The notes beneath the pieces were generated by a model. The model saw only the letters and a list, made by a program, of their open reading frames with translations, was not told the DNA's origin and did not search any database. Below, piece by piece: positions 1 through 7,762 of a DNA stretch of 64,000 nt (position 1 is its first letter; every line of letters begins with the position of its first letter). The stretch is from the NCBI GenBank assembly GCA_024235715.1, contig JACKLW010000005.1:1-64000 (forward strand), given 5' to 3'. Made by a program: the position numbers and the translations under genes. Source of the stretch: Accumulibacter sp. (lineage in GTDB: Bacteria; Pseudomonadota; Gammaproteobacteria; Burkholderiales; Rhodocyclaceae).

Positions 1-22
1 GTAACTATTCGGTGAACCCGTA
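1..22 (+). repeat. IS66 terminal inverted repeat, tnp-distal end
   Basis: The 22 bases are the exact reverse complement of 2698-2719. The outermost bases are GTAA. Similarity inside the repeat continues only loosely beyond base 22. Confidence 0.93.
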
Positions 23-83
23 GCCAAGCTGCGTTGCGGAGTATCCGACTGTTACGTCTGGAGCTATCCCGAGTCTGACGGCG

Positions 84-941
84 CTATCGAGCGAGAAGGG
101 AGCGGAAGTTGTTCCGCAGAGGATAGAGCCAGATGTCCTTGATGGGCAGGATGGGTTGATGACCTTGGCACTTTTTTCCGCGACCGGTGGTTTTCCCGAC
201 GTTGATCCAGTTGGCGGCTTTATAGCAGGTGCCGCGATGGCGGGGCGTTTCCACGAAGGTTTCGAAGAGCACCGGGCGGTAGCCGTATCGCTGGAGCCAA
301 TCGTTGGGCAGTTGCCGCTGGATGACTGACAGAATCTTTGATGCCAAGCCCTTGGACTGTATCCACGGCAAGATCAGGAAGCGGGCGTTGTTGACGATGA
401 GTTGCAGGTTTCTCTGCCGCTGCGCCTCGTCCCAGCCGATGAAGCGATCGCGTGGCGCGAGTTTCCAGGCGCTGGCGCCGAAGCTCAACAAGGCCAGCAA
501 GCGCTCGCCTTCGTAGACGAAGTAGCGCATCTGACTACCGGCCATGGGCGTGTAGCCCAGATAATGATAGCGGGCGATGTACTCGTTCCACAGGCGCGAG
601 TTCGCCGTCCCTGCGACCTGGCGCAAGCACGGTGGCGCCAACTCATGTACGGGTTGCGCCAGGAGTGGCTGCGCATCGGTGGCGGCGGTGGCAACGAATT
701 CGGGGCGACGACGAGGCCGCAATTGGGATGGAGGCAAGGTGATCAGTCCATCGGCCTGCATGCGCAGCATGGCCACCCGGCAGCTCATGTCCTTCAAACC
801 GCCATTGGGCTTGAACCAATCGAGCAACACACACAGTTGTCGCGAGAGTTCAGCACGGTTGGCGCCGGGATTTTTCGCGATCAGCTGCGCCACGGCCAGC
901 AGTTCATCGGCGCCAAAGTCGCGTCCGCAGTAGCGTCTCAT
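84..941 (-). CDS. DUF4338 (DruA-like) protein carried inside the IS66 element
   Basis: The 285-residue product matches the DUF4338 family, which includes DruA of the Druantia anti-phage system. Visible family features are the central stretch with RYHYLGY (about residue 125), the strand segment YFVYEGERLLALLSFGASAW, and the NNARFLILPW motif near residue 190 followed by a conserved basic C-terminal part. Its ATG overlaps the transposase stop by 4 bp (ATGA), so translation is probably coupled and the gene moves with the element. No DruB, DruC, DruD or DruE homologue is nearby. The role in the element is unknown; an accessory function in transposition or a cargo function are both possible. Confidence 0.85.
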   Translation of the reverse strand: MRRYCGRDFGADELLAVAQLIAKNPGANRAELSRQLCVLLDWFKPNGGLKDMSCRVAMLRMQADGLITLPPSQLRPRRRPEFVATAATDAQPLLAQPVHELAPPCLRQVAGTANSRLWNEYIARYHYLGYTPMAGSQMRYFVYEGERLLALLSFGASAWKLAPRDRFIGWDEAQRQRNLQLIVNNARFLILPWIQSKGLASKILSVIQRQLPNDWLQRYGYRPVLFETFVETPRHRGTCYKAANWINVGKTTGRGKKCQGHQPILPIKDIWLYPLRNNFRSLLAR

Positions 942-2635
942 GAGCTGTCGATGCCTGCCGCGCCCGCGTGATCAGGCGCGCCACGGCGCATCGCCGCCAG
1001 GCCTTCGGCATCCATGGTCCAGGGAAGAAAGACACTCAGCTCGGCCGGCGGTTGGTTGCCGTTTTCCGCACAGGCTTGCAGATAGGCAGTCAGCCAGGTT
1101 CGCGGATTGATCCCCCAGTGCTTGACCGTCATCAGCAGGCTGAACATCGTCGCCGCCAATTCGCCCGCCCAGCAACTTCCCGAACCGTAGAAATTCTTGC
1201 GCCCGACCACCGGCAGGCGAATGGCTCGTTCGGCCGCATTGTTGTCCATGGGCACCTCGCGGTGATCGACAAACACCGTCAAGCCTGACCAATGCTTCTT
1301 CATGCTTTGCAGCACCTTGAGCGCTGCGGTCTTGAGCGAGGACTCGGCGAGTTCGGCATCGCGGTTGGCGGCCATGCGGTCTATCGCTCGCCGCAACGAC
1401 TGATCGCCTGCGGCATCGGTGACGGCGTCCGATTCGCTGTCGAGGCGCCGGGCGTTCAGCTGATAGAGCTCGCCAATCCGGTCGACCCAGACGAGTGCCC
1501 AGGCGCGAAGATCAGGATGCGCGTTGGCCAGTTCCAGGAAATCGCGCCGCTGGTGCGTCCAGCAATAGGCCAGAATCACCGTCGTGTGCTGCTTGGCGAA
1601 TTTCTTGTAGGCCGCGTAGCGATCACAGCTCAATATCCCACCCGGCACGTCGCCCAATTCGGCGATCGGCACCTTCGCCGATCGCGTCGGGTCAAGCACA
1701 TAGTGAATCACCGAGGGGGACTGAAACACCCACAGGTACCAGCGATGCCCGATCTTGCCTTCGACGTCGATAAACACCTGCCAGCGGGTCTCATCGGCAT
1801 GCCAGTGAGTCTCGCTGCGCAGTCGGGTCAGGAGCGCGGCTTCCAGCGGTTCGAACAGGGGTGCCAGCGCTTGTAGTCCGCCCGTGAGGGTGCCCGCTGA
1901 CAAGCTCAAGCCGCAATCAGCCAGATCCTGCAGGAGACGATGCGTTGGCTGACCGTAGAGGAACTTGGAGAGCAAAAGGTGCACCCAGACCGAAATGCCG
2001 TACTTGCCGCGCTCGATCAAGCGCGCCGGCGGCGGCGCGCTAATGATGCCCGGGGTAGCCTTGCAGGCGCAGGTCTTTCGATAACGTCGCCGACGGATGA
2101 CCCGTCGGTACGCGCACACCTCGATTTCGAGGACCTCGCTGTCTTCGCTGCCAGGAAAGTCGGCGAAGCTCAGACCACAAGATGGGCACTGCGGCGAATC
2201 AATTTCGATGCTTTCGGTGTGCGCCGGCAGATGGCCGTGCATCGTCCGTCCATGACCCGGCGCACCCGTCTGCTGACCTCGCGACCGAGGCGAGGGGACA
2301 TTCGCTGTGGGCGCTCGATCTGCACCAGACGATTGCTCCGATTTGCGACCGAACACACGCTTTTGTAGCTCACGAATCTTGGCCTGAGCGGCCGACAACT
2401 CACCGCGCAACGCGGCTTCGCGCTGTGCGGCCTGCTCGGTTTCTCGTCGATGACGCTCTTCAAGTTCCCGCAGACGAGCAATCGCTCTTTGATAGGTGGT
2501 CTTCCAGTACCTCGCATCCCAAGTGAGCTGGATATACGCTTGTTTGCTCAGCGTCACCAACACCTGCGAAAACGCAGGGCACTTCCCCTCGCTTATCGCA
2601 GGCAGATCCTCGACGATGTCCCGTGCCGTATCCAT
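938..2635 (-). CDS. tnpC: IS66-family DDE transposase (TnpC type)
   Basis: The 565-residue transposase has the usual IS66 layout. A coiled coil covers about residues 50-95. A cysteine-rich zinc-binding region includes CPSC at 150-153 and CAC at 189-191. The DDE catalytic core has D281 (HADETRW), D338 (LSCDRYAAYK) and E469 in the family signature DNNAAERAIR. All three catalytic residues are intact and the frame is uninterrupted, so the enzyme may be active. The ATG at 2635 lies just inside the terminal repeat, leaving room only for a short promoter. The stop codon overlaps the start of the DUF4338 gene. Confidence 0.95.
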   Translation of the reverse strand: MDTARDIVEDLPAISEGKCPAFSQVLVTLSKQAYIQLTWDARYWKTTYQRAIARLRELEERHRRETEQAAQREAALRGELSAAQAKIRELQKRVFGRKSEQSSGADRAPTANVPSPRSRGQQTGAPGHGRTMHGHLPAHTESIEIDSPQCPSCGLSFADFPGSEDSEVLEIEVCAYRRVIRRRRYRKTCACKATPGIISAPPPARLIERGKYGISVWVHLLLSKFLYGQPTHRLLQDLADCGLSLSAGTLTGGLQALAPLFEPLEAALLTRLRSETHWHADETRWQVFIDVEGKIGHRWYLWVFQSPSVIHYVLDPTRSAKVPIAELGDVPGGILSCDRYAAYKKFAKQHTTVILAYCWTHQRRDFLELANAHPDLRAWALVWVDRIGELYQLNARRLDSESDAVTDAAGDQSLRRAIDRMAANRDAELAESSLKTAALKVLQSMKKHWSGLTVFVDHREVPMDNNAAERAIRLPVVGRKNFYGSGSCWAGELAATMFSLLMTVKHWGINPRTWLTAYLQACAENGNQPPAELSVFLPWTMDAEGLAAMRRGAPDHAGAAGIDSS

Positions 2636-2697
2636 GCGGCCGACTGTAGACCGACTTGATGCATGTGTCCAGCCCGTATTCGATACCCAAGGCTGCT

Positions 2698-2719
2698 TAC
2701 GGGTTCACCGAATAGTTAC
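2698..2719 (-). repeat. IS66 terminal inverted repeat, transposase-proximal end
   Basis: Exact reverse complement of 1-22, lying 62 bp upstream of the transposase start codon. It marks the junction between the element and the chromosomal sequence that begins at 2720. Confidence 0.93.
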
Positions 2720-3102
2720 TTACGGCCCGTGCGGGTGTAAGATTTTCCGACAGGTTCTACCCCTGGACGCCGGCTCGAGGTTTCTTGCACGGCGCATCGG
2801 GCGCGGCTTTCCCGCAACGCGACTCGCAGTCGCTGGCGAGCAGGACCGGAACGCCGCCTTGCCTTGCGTCACCATCGGGCCCTGCCACCGGGATGGCGTT
2901 CGCCGGCGGCTTTCATTGCTTAGCAGGCGGGCATTGGGCATAATTCGCCGCCGAAAAGCAATTCGCCAATGCCTGGCGCTTGCACTCCCGCGGCCACGAC
3001 AGAGTGGGCGGGCAAGTGCCCGTCACCGCTTCCCGGACGAGGAAAAGACCTCTCCGGTTTTCAGCCAGCTCCGCACGCAGCGATGCCATTGACAATATCT
3101 TG
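2720..3102. other. Intergenic region between the IS66 element and the stator-like operon
   Basis: No convincing gene is visible on either strand in these 383 bases; the short open frames show no family resemblance. The stretch contains the possible target duplication at 2720-2727 and a good promoter candidate at 2916-2944 directed at the following operon. It could include the remains of a gene interrupted by the insertion, but nothing recognisable is left. Confidence 0.5.
2916..2944 (+). promoter_or_regulatory. Putative sigma-70 promoter of the DUF3348-DUF802-OmpA-DUF2894 operon
   Basis: TTGCTT (2916-2921), a 17-bp spacer and CATAAT (2939-2944) match the housekeeping consensus at 4/6 and 5/6 positions. 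The distance to the start codon at 3103 implies a leader of about 150 bases. This was found by eye and is not supported by other data. Confidence 0.5.
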
Positions 3103-3876
3103 ATGACTCAGGCGCAGCAGCCGACAGCCCTGCCCCCGCCCAGGCTGGTTCGCTTCCTCTCGGAACTTGCGGTCGCGGATATCGCGGTATCGCACAAGAA
3201 CTTCACCGAACGCCTGGGAAGACTCGTCGACCTCTCTGGCTCGATCGCCCTGGCACGGGTGCATGGAACGTTGGCGACGACGACAGCGACGTCAGGCCAG
3301 GAAACAGGCGCAGCGGTTTCCGGGGAGTCGATGATCGAGGCGTTCCTCGCGCGTCGTGCGGCCATCATCGAGTCCATCAGCAAGAGCTTCGCGCCGGGGA
3401 AGCGCGCCTCCTGGTCGGTCTTTCCCGGGGCCATGGCGGCAACGCCGGCCGGGGACGCCGCGAGCTATGAGCGCTACAAGGTCTTTTACCTGCATCAGCA
3501 GAGAGAAATCGCCTCCCGGCTCGACGAACTCAGGGCCGCCATCCGGGCAGCGCTGGCCGCGCGTTCGTCGCGGCTCGCCAGGCTGGCAGTCCTCGATGCA
3601 ACGCTGGACGAGACGCTCTCGGCGGCCACTCAGAGAGTGTTCTCCGAAGTGCCGGGACTGCTTGGAAGACGTTTTCAGTACCTGTACCGCTGCCATCAGC
3701 AGAAAATTTCCGGTCAGCAGGGCGAGGATCTCCCGCAGTCGTGGGTTCAGCCAGGCGGCTGGCTTGACCAGTTTGCGCGCGAAATGCAGGGGTCGCTGCT
3801 GGCGGAACTCGAAGCTCGCCTGCAACCGCTTGTCGGATTGCTGGAAGCACTTGACGAAGAGGTTAACGGAAGTTGA
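3103..3876 (+). CDS. DUF3348 family protein, first gene of a stator-like operon
   Basis: The 257-residue product resembles the DUF3348 family: an N-terminal RLVRFLSELAVADIAVS segment, then FTERLGRLVDLSGSIAL, followed by a mostly helical, charged body with no membrane span or signal peptide. It is therefore probably cytoplasmic. I chose the ATG at 3103 because the family alignment begins there; the open frame runs on to 2980 but the added residues look non-coding. The gene ends in TGATG, sharing one base with the next start. DUF3348, DUF802, OmpA-type and DUF2894 genes recur together in other beta- and gammaproteobacteria, so this protein is likely a cytoplasmic partner of the membrane complex. 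No biochemical function is known to me. Confidence 0.82.
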   Translation: MTQAQQPTALPPPRLVRFLSELAVADIAVSHKNFTERLGRLVDLSGSIALARVHGTLATTTATSGQETGAAVSGESMIEAFLARRAAIIESISKSFAPGKRASWSVFPGAMAATPAGDAASYERYKVFYLHQQREIASRLDELRAAIRAALAARSSRLARLAVLDATLDETLSAATQRVFSEVPGLLGRRFQYLYRCHQQKISGQQGEDLPQSWVQPGGWLDQFAREMQGSLLAELEARLQPLVGLLEALDEEVNGS

Positions 3877-5960
3877 TGAGCAGATTACTTTTCGCGACAG
3901 CCTTTCTCCTCGGAGCAGCGGCGATCGCACTGATGGGAATGACGTTCATCCGCGCGGATCTGCTGGGGCTCGCAGTGACCGCTGTGATCGGTGGCGTCTA
4001 TACCATCGGTTTTGTCGAGCTCCTTCGCTTCCGGCAGGCGACGGCAACGCTCGCGGATGCCCTCGCTGGACTGTCCGCGACTGCTCCGGAAGCCGGTCCC
4101 GATTTTCTTGAGCAATGGCTGGCCAGGCTACATCCGTCGCTGCAGAATGCGGTACGCCTGCGTATCGAAGGCGAGCGCGTCGGCTTGCCCGCCCCCGTGA
4201 TCACCCCCTATCTGGTGGGTCTGCTGGTCATGCTCGGACTGCTGGGGACATTCCTCGGCATGGTCGAGACCTTGCAGGGCGCTGTTTCGGCGCTGGAAGG
4301 AACAACCGAACTGCAGGCCATCCGCGCCGGCCTGGCGGCACCCATAAAGGGTCTCGGATTGGCCTTTGGCACCTCCGTTGCCGGCGTCGCGGCGTCCGCC
4401 ATGCTGGGGCTGACTGCCACCGTCAGCCGACGCGACAGAATGGCCGTCACCCGACAGCTGGATGGCAGGATCGCCACGGTGTTCCGCGAGTTCTCCCTGG
4501 TCTACAATCGCCAACAGGCTTTCAAGGCCCTGCAGGCGCAGGCGAACGCGCTTCCGGAGGTGGCCCAAAGACTGCATGCCGTAGCGAGTGCAATGGAGCG
4601 CATGGGCGACAATCTCGGGGAAAGGCTGCTCGCCAACCAGGAACGGTTTCAGCGCACGGTGAGCAGCAGCTATTCCGACCTGGCCACTTCCGTGGGACGA
4701 TCGCTGAGAGAGTGTGTTGCCGAGAGCGGTCGCCAGGCAATCGCCAGTGGACAACTGCTGGGCGAGAGTATCAGGCCGCTGCTGGAAACGCTGATGGCGG
4801 ACATCGGCAATCAAGCCAGGGCGACCCAGCAGCAACTGGCCGCCAGCGTCGAGCAGCAACTTGCCGGCGTGACCGATTCGCTCGTCGAATCCTTCGACAA
4901 GAGCTCGTCAGGCTGGCTGGAACGTCAGAGGCTGGTCGACGGTGAGCGGCTCGAACTGTGGACCCGCTCCTTCGAAACGGCGGCCGAGCGCTCCCGCCTG
5001 CAACACCAGGCGCTGTCCGATTCCTTGCAGCAGACGGCCCGCGAGATGGCGGAAAATTCCCGCACCGGCGCCAGCAGCATGCTCGGCGAAATGACCGGCC
5101 TGCTGCAATCGTCCGAGGCCCTTGTGCAAACCCGTGTGGAAGCCGAAGCCGCCTGGTTGCAGGGACACGGCGCGCGCATGGAGGCGCTGACAGCGACGCT
5201 GAGGGCCGAACTTCAGGCTCTCCGGGATGCTGAAGCGCGTCGTGGCCAGGCCGCTGTCGATCGCCTCGCCGATCTGGAATCGACGGTGGCGGCGCAGTTG
5301 ACCACCCTGACGAAAGCGCTCGAAGCGCCAATGACCCGCCTTGTCCAGAGCGCCGCGGAAGCGCCACGAGCGGCCGCCGAAGTCATTGCTCACCTTCGCC
5401 GTGAAATATCGAGCAGCATCGAACGGGACAACAGCCTGCTTGCCGAGCGACAGAGACTGACGGTCGAACTCACGGCCTTGTCGGCCTCGCTGCAGGAAAC
5501 CACCAGCGGCCAGCGGGACGCGCTGCAGTCTCTTGTCGCCGCCTCCGCGGCCACGCTGCAGGATGTGGGTTCCCGCTTCGCAGCCCAGGTGGACTCAGGG
5601 GTGGCGACACTGTCCGGGCTTGCAGAAAGCCTCGCCGGCAATACCGGCCGCATCGCCGACGATTTTGCCGCCGGCACAATCGAACTGTCGAGCCTCGGCG
5701 AGGCATTTACCCTCGCCGTGAATCTCTTCGATGACTCCAACACCAGGCTGGTCGAGAGCCTCGGGCGCATCGAGCAATCGCTCGACAAATCGACCCGGCG
5801 AAGCGATGAGCAACTCGCCTACTACGTGGCCCAGGCCCGGGAAATAATCGATCAAAGCATGCTCTCCCAGAAGGAAATATTCGCCGAATTGCGCCTGCTT
5901 TCGCATCGTGGAAGAAACACGCCACGCACTGCCGACCCGGTCACGGAAGAGGCCGGCTGA
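3876..5960 (+). CDS. DUF802 protein: MotA/ExbB-like channel subunit with long coiled-coil tail
   Basis: The 694-residue product has four predicted membrane helices (about 5-24, 29-51, 109-131, 158-182) and then roughly 500 residues of charged, glutamine- and alanine-rich helix, where the DUF802 repeats lie. Helix 3 carries GLLGTFLGM (121-129), the MotA/TolQ/ExbB signature, and helix 4 carries GLGLAFGTSVAGVAAS, also typical of that fold. The plan of four helices plus long tail is that of ZorA. The ATG at 3876 overlaps the upstream stop; an in-frame TTG at 3873 is also possible. The gene ends in TGATG with the MotB-like gene. I infer the pentameric, ion-conducting half of a membrane stator whose tail reaches into the cytoplasm. 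Confidence 0.85.
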   Translation: MSRLLFATAFLLGAAAIALMGMTFIRADLLGLAVTAVIGGVYTIGFVELLRFRQATATLADALAGLSATAPEAGPDFLEQWLARLHPSLQNAVRLRIEGERVGLPAPVITPYLVGLLVMLGLLGTFLGMVETLQGAVSALEGTTELQAIRAGLAAPIKGLGLAFGTSVAGVAASAMLGLTATVSRRDRMAVTRQLDGRIATVFREFSLVYNRQQAFKALQAQANALPEVAQRLHAVASAMERMGDNLGERLLANQERFQRTVSSSYSDLATSVGRSLRECVAESGRQAIASGQLLGESIRPLLETLMADIGNQARATQQQLAASVEQQLAGVTDSLVESFDKSSSGWLERQRLVDGERLELWTRSFETAAERSRLQHQALSDSLQQTAREMAENSRTGASSMLGEMTGLLQSSEALVQTRVEAEAAWLQGHGARMEALTATLRAELQALRDAEARRGQAAVDRLADLESTVAAQLTTLTKALEAPMTRLVQSAAEAPRAAAEVIAHLRREISSSIERDNSLLAERQRLTVELTALSASLQETTSGQRDALQSLVAASAATLQDVGSRFAAQVDSGVATLSGLAESLAGNTGRIADDFAAGTIELSSLGEAFTLAVNLFDDSNTRLVESLGRIEQSLDKSTRRSDEQLAYYVAQAREIIDQSMLSQKEIFAELRLLSHRGRNTPRTADPVTEEAG

Positions 5961-6613
5961 TGGAAGAGCTGGACGACGGCTTCGCGCAGGCAACACCGAT
6001 ATGGGCGATTTTTGGCGACCTGATGTCGGCCCTGGTCGGCGTCTTTGTCCTCTTCCTGGTGTGGGCGCTCGGCTTCCAGCTGGAGCTTGCGCAGACACTG
6101 GAGCGCGAAGTCGAAAAGCGCCATGCCGAGGAGCAGCGGCGTATTGCGCTGGAAGAAGCGCTGGCCGATCCGCTGGCCACCGGGCGGGTGACTCTGCGCG
6201 ACGGGCGCATCGGCATCAGCGGCAGCGTCCTGTTTTCATTGAACTCCGACGAGTTGCAGCCGGAAGGACGCGAGTTGCTGCGCACCCTCGTCGGCCCGCT
6301 CAAGGTGTACCTCGATCAAAGGAAGCAGCTCTTGATGGTAAGCGGCTTCACCGACGACCTGCCGATTCAGGAAGGCAACAATCGCTACGCCGACAACTGG
6401 CAGTTGTCGTCGGAACGCGCGCTGACCGTGACCCGGGCGCTGATCGAGGACGGCATGCCGCCATCGCTGGTATTTGCGGCCGCATTCGGCTCGCAGCAGC
6501 CGGTTGTCGCCAATCAGGACGAGAAGGGCCGATCACAGAACCGGCGCGTGGAAATGGCGCCCGTGCCGAGGGGCGCGAGTCCGGGAAGCGAAACGACCTC
6601 TTCCAGTGACTGA
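5960..6613 (+). CDS. OmpA-family MotB-like protein, stator partner of the DUF802 protein
   Basis: The 217-residue product has a short cytoplasmic N-terminus, one membrane helix (about 14-39) and a periplasmic OmpA-type peptidoglycan-binding domain (about 85-205) with FTDDLP, NWQLSSERA and the closing NRRVEM. The helix begins FGDLMSALVGVFVLF, which lines up with YADFMTAMMAFFLVM of MotB, so D20 corresponds to the essential ion-binding Asp32 of MotB. This residue separates an energised stator from a plain OmpA anchor. The start shares one base with the preceding stop and the 3' end overlaps the next gene by 8 bp. The pair therefore looks like a wall-anchored, ion-driven motor unit unrelated to flagella. 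Confidence 0.88.
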   Translation: MEELDDGFAQATPIWAIFGDLMSALVGVFVLFLVWALGFQLELAQTLEREVEKRHAEEQRRIALEEALADPLATGRVTLRDGRIGISGSVLFSLNSDELQPEGRELLRTLVGPLKVYLDQRKQLLMVSGFTDDLPIQEGNNRYADNWQLSSERALTVTRALIEDGMPPSLVFAAAFGSQQPVVANQDEKGRSQNRRVEMAPVPRGASPGSETTSSSD

Positions 6614-7472
6614 CGGCGCCGCTTCCACCAATGTCGGGCAAGCCATTTCCGACCTGGCGAAAACCGGTGCCGACAGCTTCGATCCGCCGCGGTTTCGAGT
6701 CATTCAAGCGCTGGCCAGGCGAGCGCTCGACCAGAGACCATCGGTGCGCGCTATCCTGGACAAGAAGGCGTTCGTTGCGCTGGCGGATTACCGGGCCAGG
6801 TTTTCAGAAGCGCGAGAGCAGGCGGAGACGCTGGTCGCGCGTGTCGTCGTACGATTCCCGGATTCAGCCGAGCTGGCTCGCTCCTTGTTCGCGAGCGGCG
6901 ACTTCAGCGGGCTGCAACGCCTGGCGTCCCGACTGCAGCGGAAAAGCGAGCTGGCGCAGGATCCGCAGCAAGCGGGTCCTCTTGCGATGTTGATCAGGCA
7001 GATCGACCAACGCTCCTCCCCTGCCGGCAAGAAGGAGCGGGAAGCATCTCTTGGCGACCTCCTGCTGCAACAGGAAGAAGCGGTGCTGCAGCGCTCTTCC
7101 GACCATCAAGCGAAGCCGGGAAGCATCCCTCTGGCCGCTTCAGACACGCACCAGCAAGCGGCTTTCGGCAACAGTTTCAGCGGCGACGGTCGAATCGAGC
7201 TGCATTCCGTGCGGCAGTTCAGGGAACTCCTCGCAAGACTTGACTCCGAAAAGCGGGTGACGCGCGTCATCAGCGAAGGTCCTGCCGCCCCCGGACCACT
7301 GAATCCGCAAGCCCTGGTGATACGCACCCTCGCCACCCTGCGTGACCTGTCGCCAGATTACCTCAGGCGCTTCGTCTCCTATGCCGACACGCTGCTCTGG
7401 CTTGAACAGGCAGGAGAGAAAAGCATGCCCCACAGGCGCAACACGAAAGGAAGCAAGCGCAAGCCGACCTGA
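6606..7472 (+). CDS. DUF2894 family protein, last gene of the stator-like operon
   Basis: The 288-residue product matches the DUF2894 family by its ISDLAKTGADSFDPPRFRVI beginning and by the C-terminal LIRTLATLRDLSPDYLRRF-type segment followed by a basic tail ending KRKPT. No signal peptide or membrane helix is present. I chose the GTG at 6606 because it sits just inside the preceding gene (8-bp overlap) and matches the usual family start; the longer open frame to 6474 only reads the OmpA gene out of frame. The position suggests translational coupling and a role as a cytoplasmic partner of the MotA/MotB-like pair. The 290 bases that follow, to 7762, hold nothing I can identify. Confidence 0.82.
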   Translation: MTDGAASTNVGQAISDLAKTGADSFDPPRFRVIQALARRALDQRPSVRAILDKKAFVALADYRARFSEAREQAETLVARVVVRFPDSAELARSLFASGDFSGLQRLASRLQRKSELAQDPQQAGPLAMLIRQIDQRSSPAGKKEREASLGDLLLQQEEAVLQRSSDHQAKPGSIPLAASDTHQQAAFGNSFSGDGRIELHSVRQFRELLARLDSEKRVTRVISEGPAAPGPLNPQALVIRTLATLRDLSPDYLRRFVSYADTLLWLEQAGEKSMPHRRNTKGSKRKPT

Positions 7473-7762
7473 AATCCTCGCCGGGGAAACCGGGTATCGC
7501 AATGCTGCCCGCGACCCTCGTATTGCGAGCTCAAGGCGGCACTGCTCGAAACCTGCGCGTATCCGACGCCCGCCCCGTCAACATGCCGGCTAGTGCACCA
7601 GAGTCTGATCAGAGGACGGCAACCGCCCCCCTGATGGCGTTGGCCGATTGCTTGGCTGGTATGATGCAACTGCCAGTCAATCCGGAAGCATCAGAATGGC
7701 GTCCGTTTGCGCTCGGACATATGACACGACGTGCGGGACAGGGCTGACATCGTCCGGGGCAG

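Larger units (their letters stand above)
1..2719 (-). mobile_element. IS66-family insertion sequence with a DUF4338 passenger gene
   Basis: Perfect 22-bp terminal inverted repeats at 1-22 and 2698-2719, beginning GTAA as is usual in IS66, enclose two minus-strand genes that overlap by 4 bp: a DDE transposase and a DUF4338 gene. The tnpA and tnpB genes of classical IS66 are absent, as in the tnpC-only branch typified by ISBst12. IS66 elements normally duplicate 8 bp of target; the right-hand candidate is TTACGGCC (2720-2727), but the left flank lies outside the window, so this cannot be tested. The element looks intact. That the window starts exactly at the element end suggests an assembly break at a multicopy repeat, which is an inference. 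Confidence 0.92.

Noticed and set aside
84-941. Druantia defence locus
   Set aside because: Only the DUF4338 part is present, enclosed in IS66 inverted repeats; no other Druantia gene is found.
3103-7472. A complete Zorya anti-phage system
   Set aside because: The stator-like pair fits, but no ZorC, ZorD (SNF2 helicase/nuclease) or ZorE (HNH) homologue is present nearby, and the flanking DUF3348 and DUF2894 genes belong to a different conserved set.
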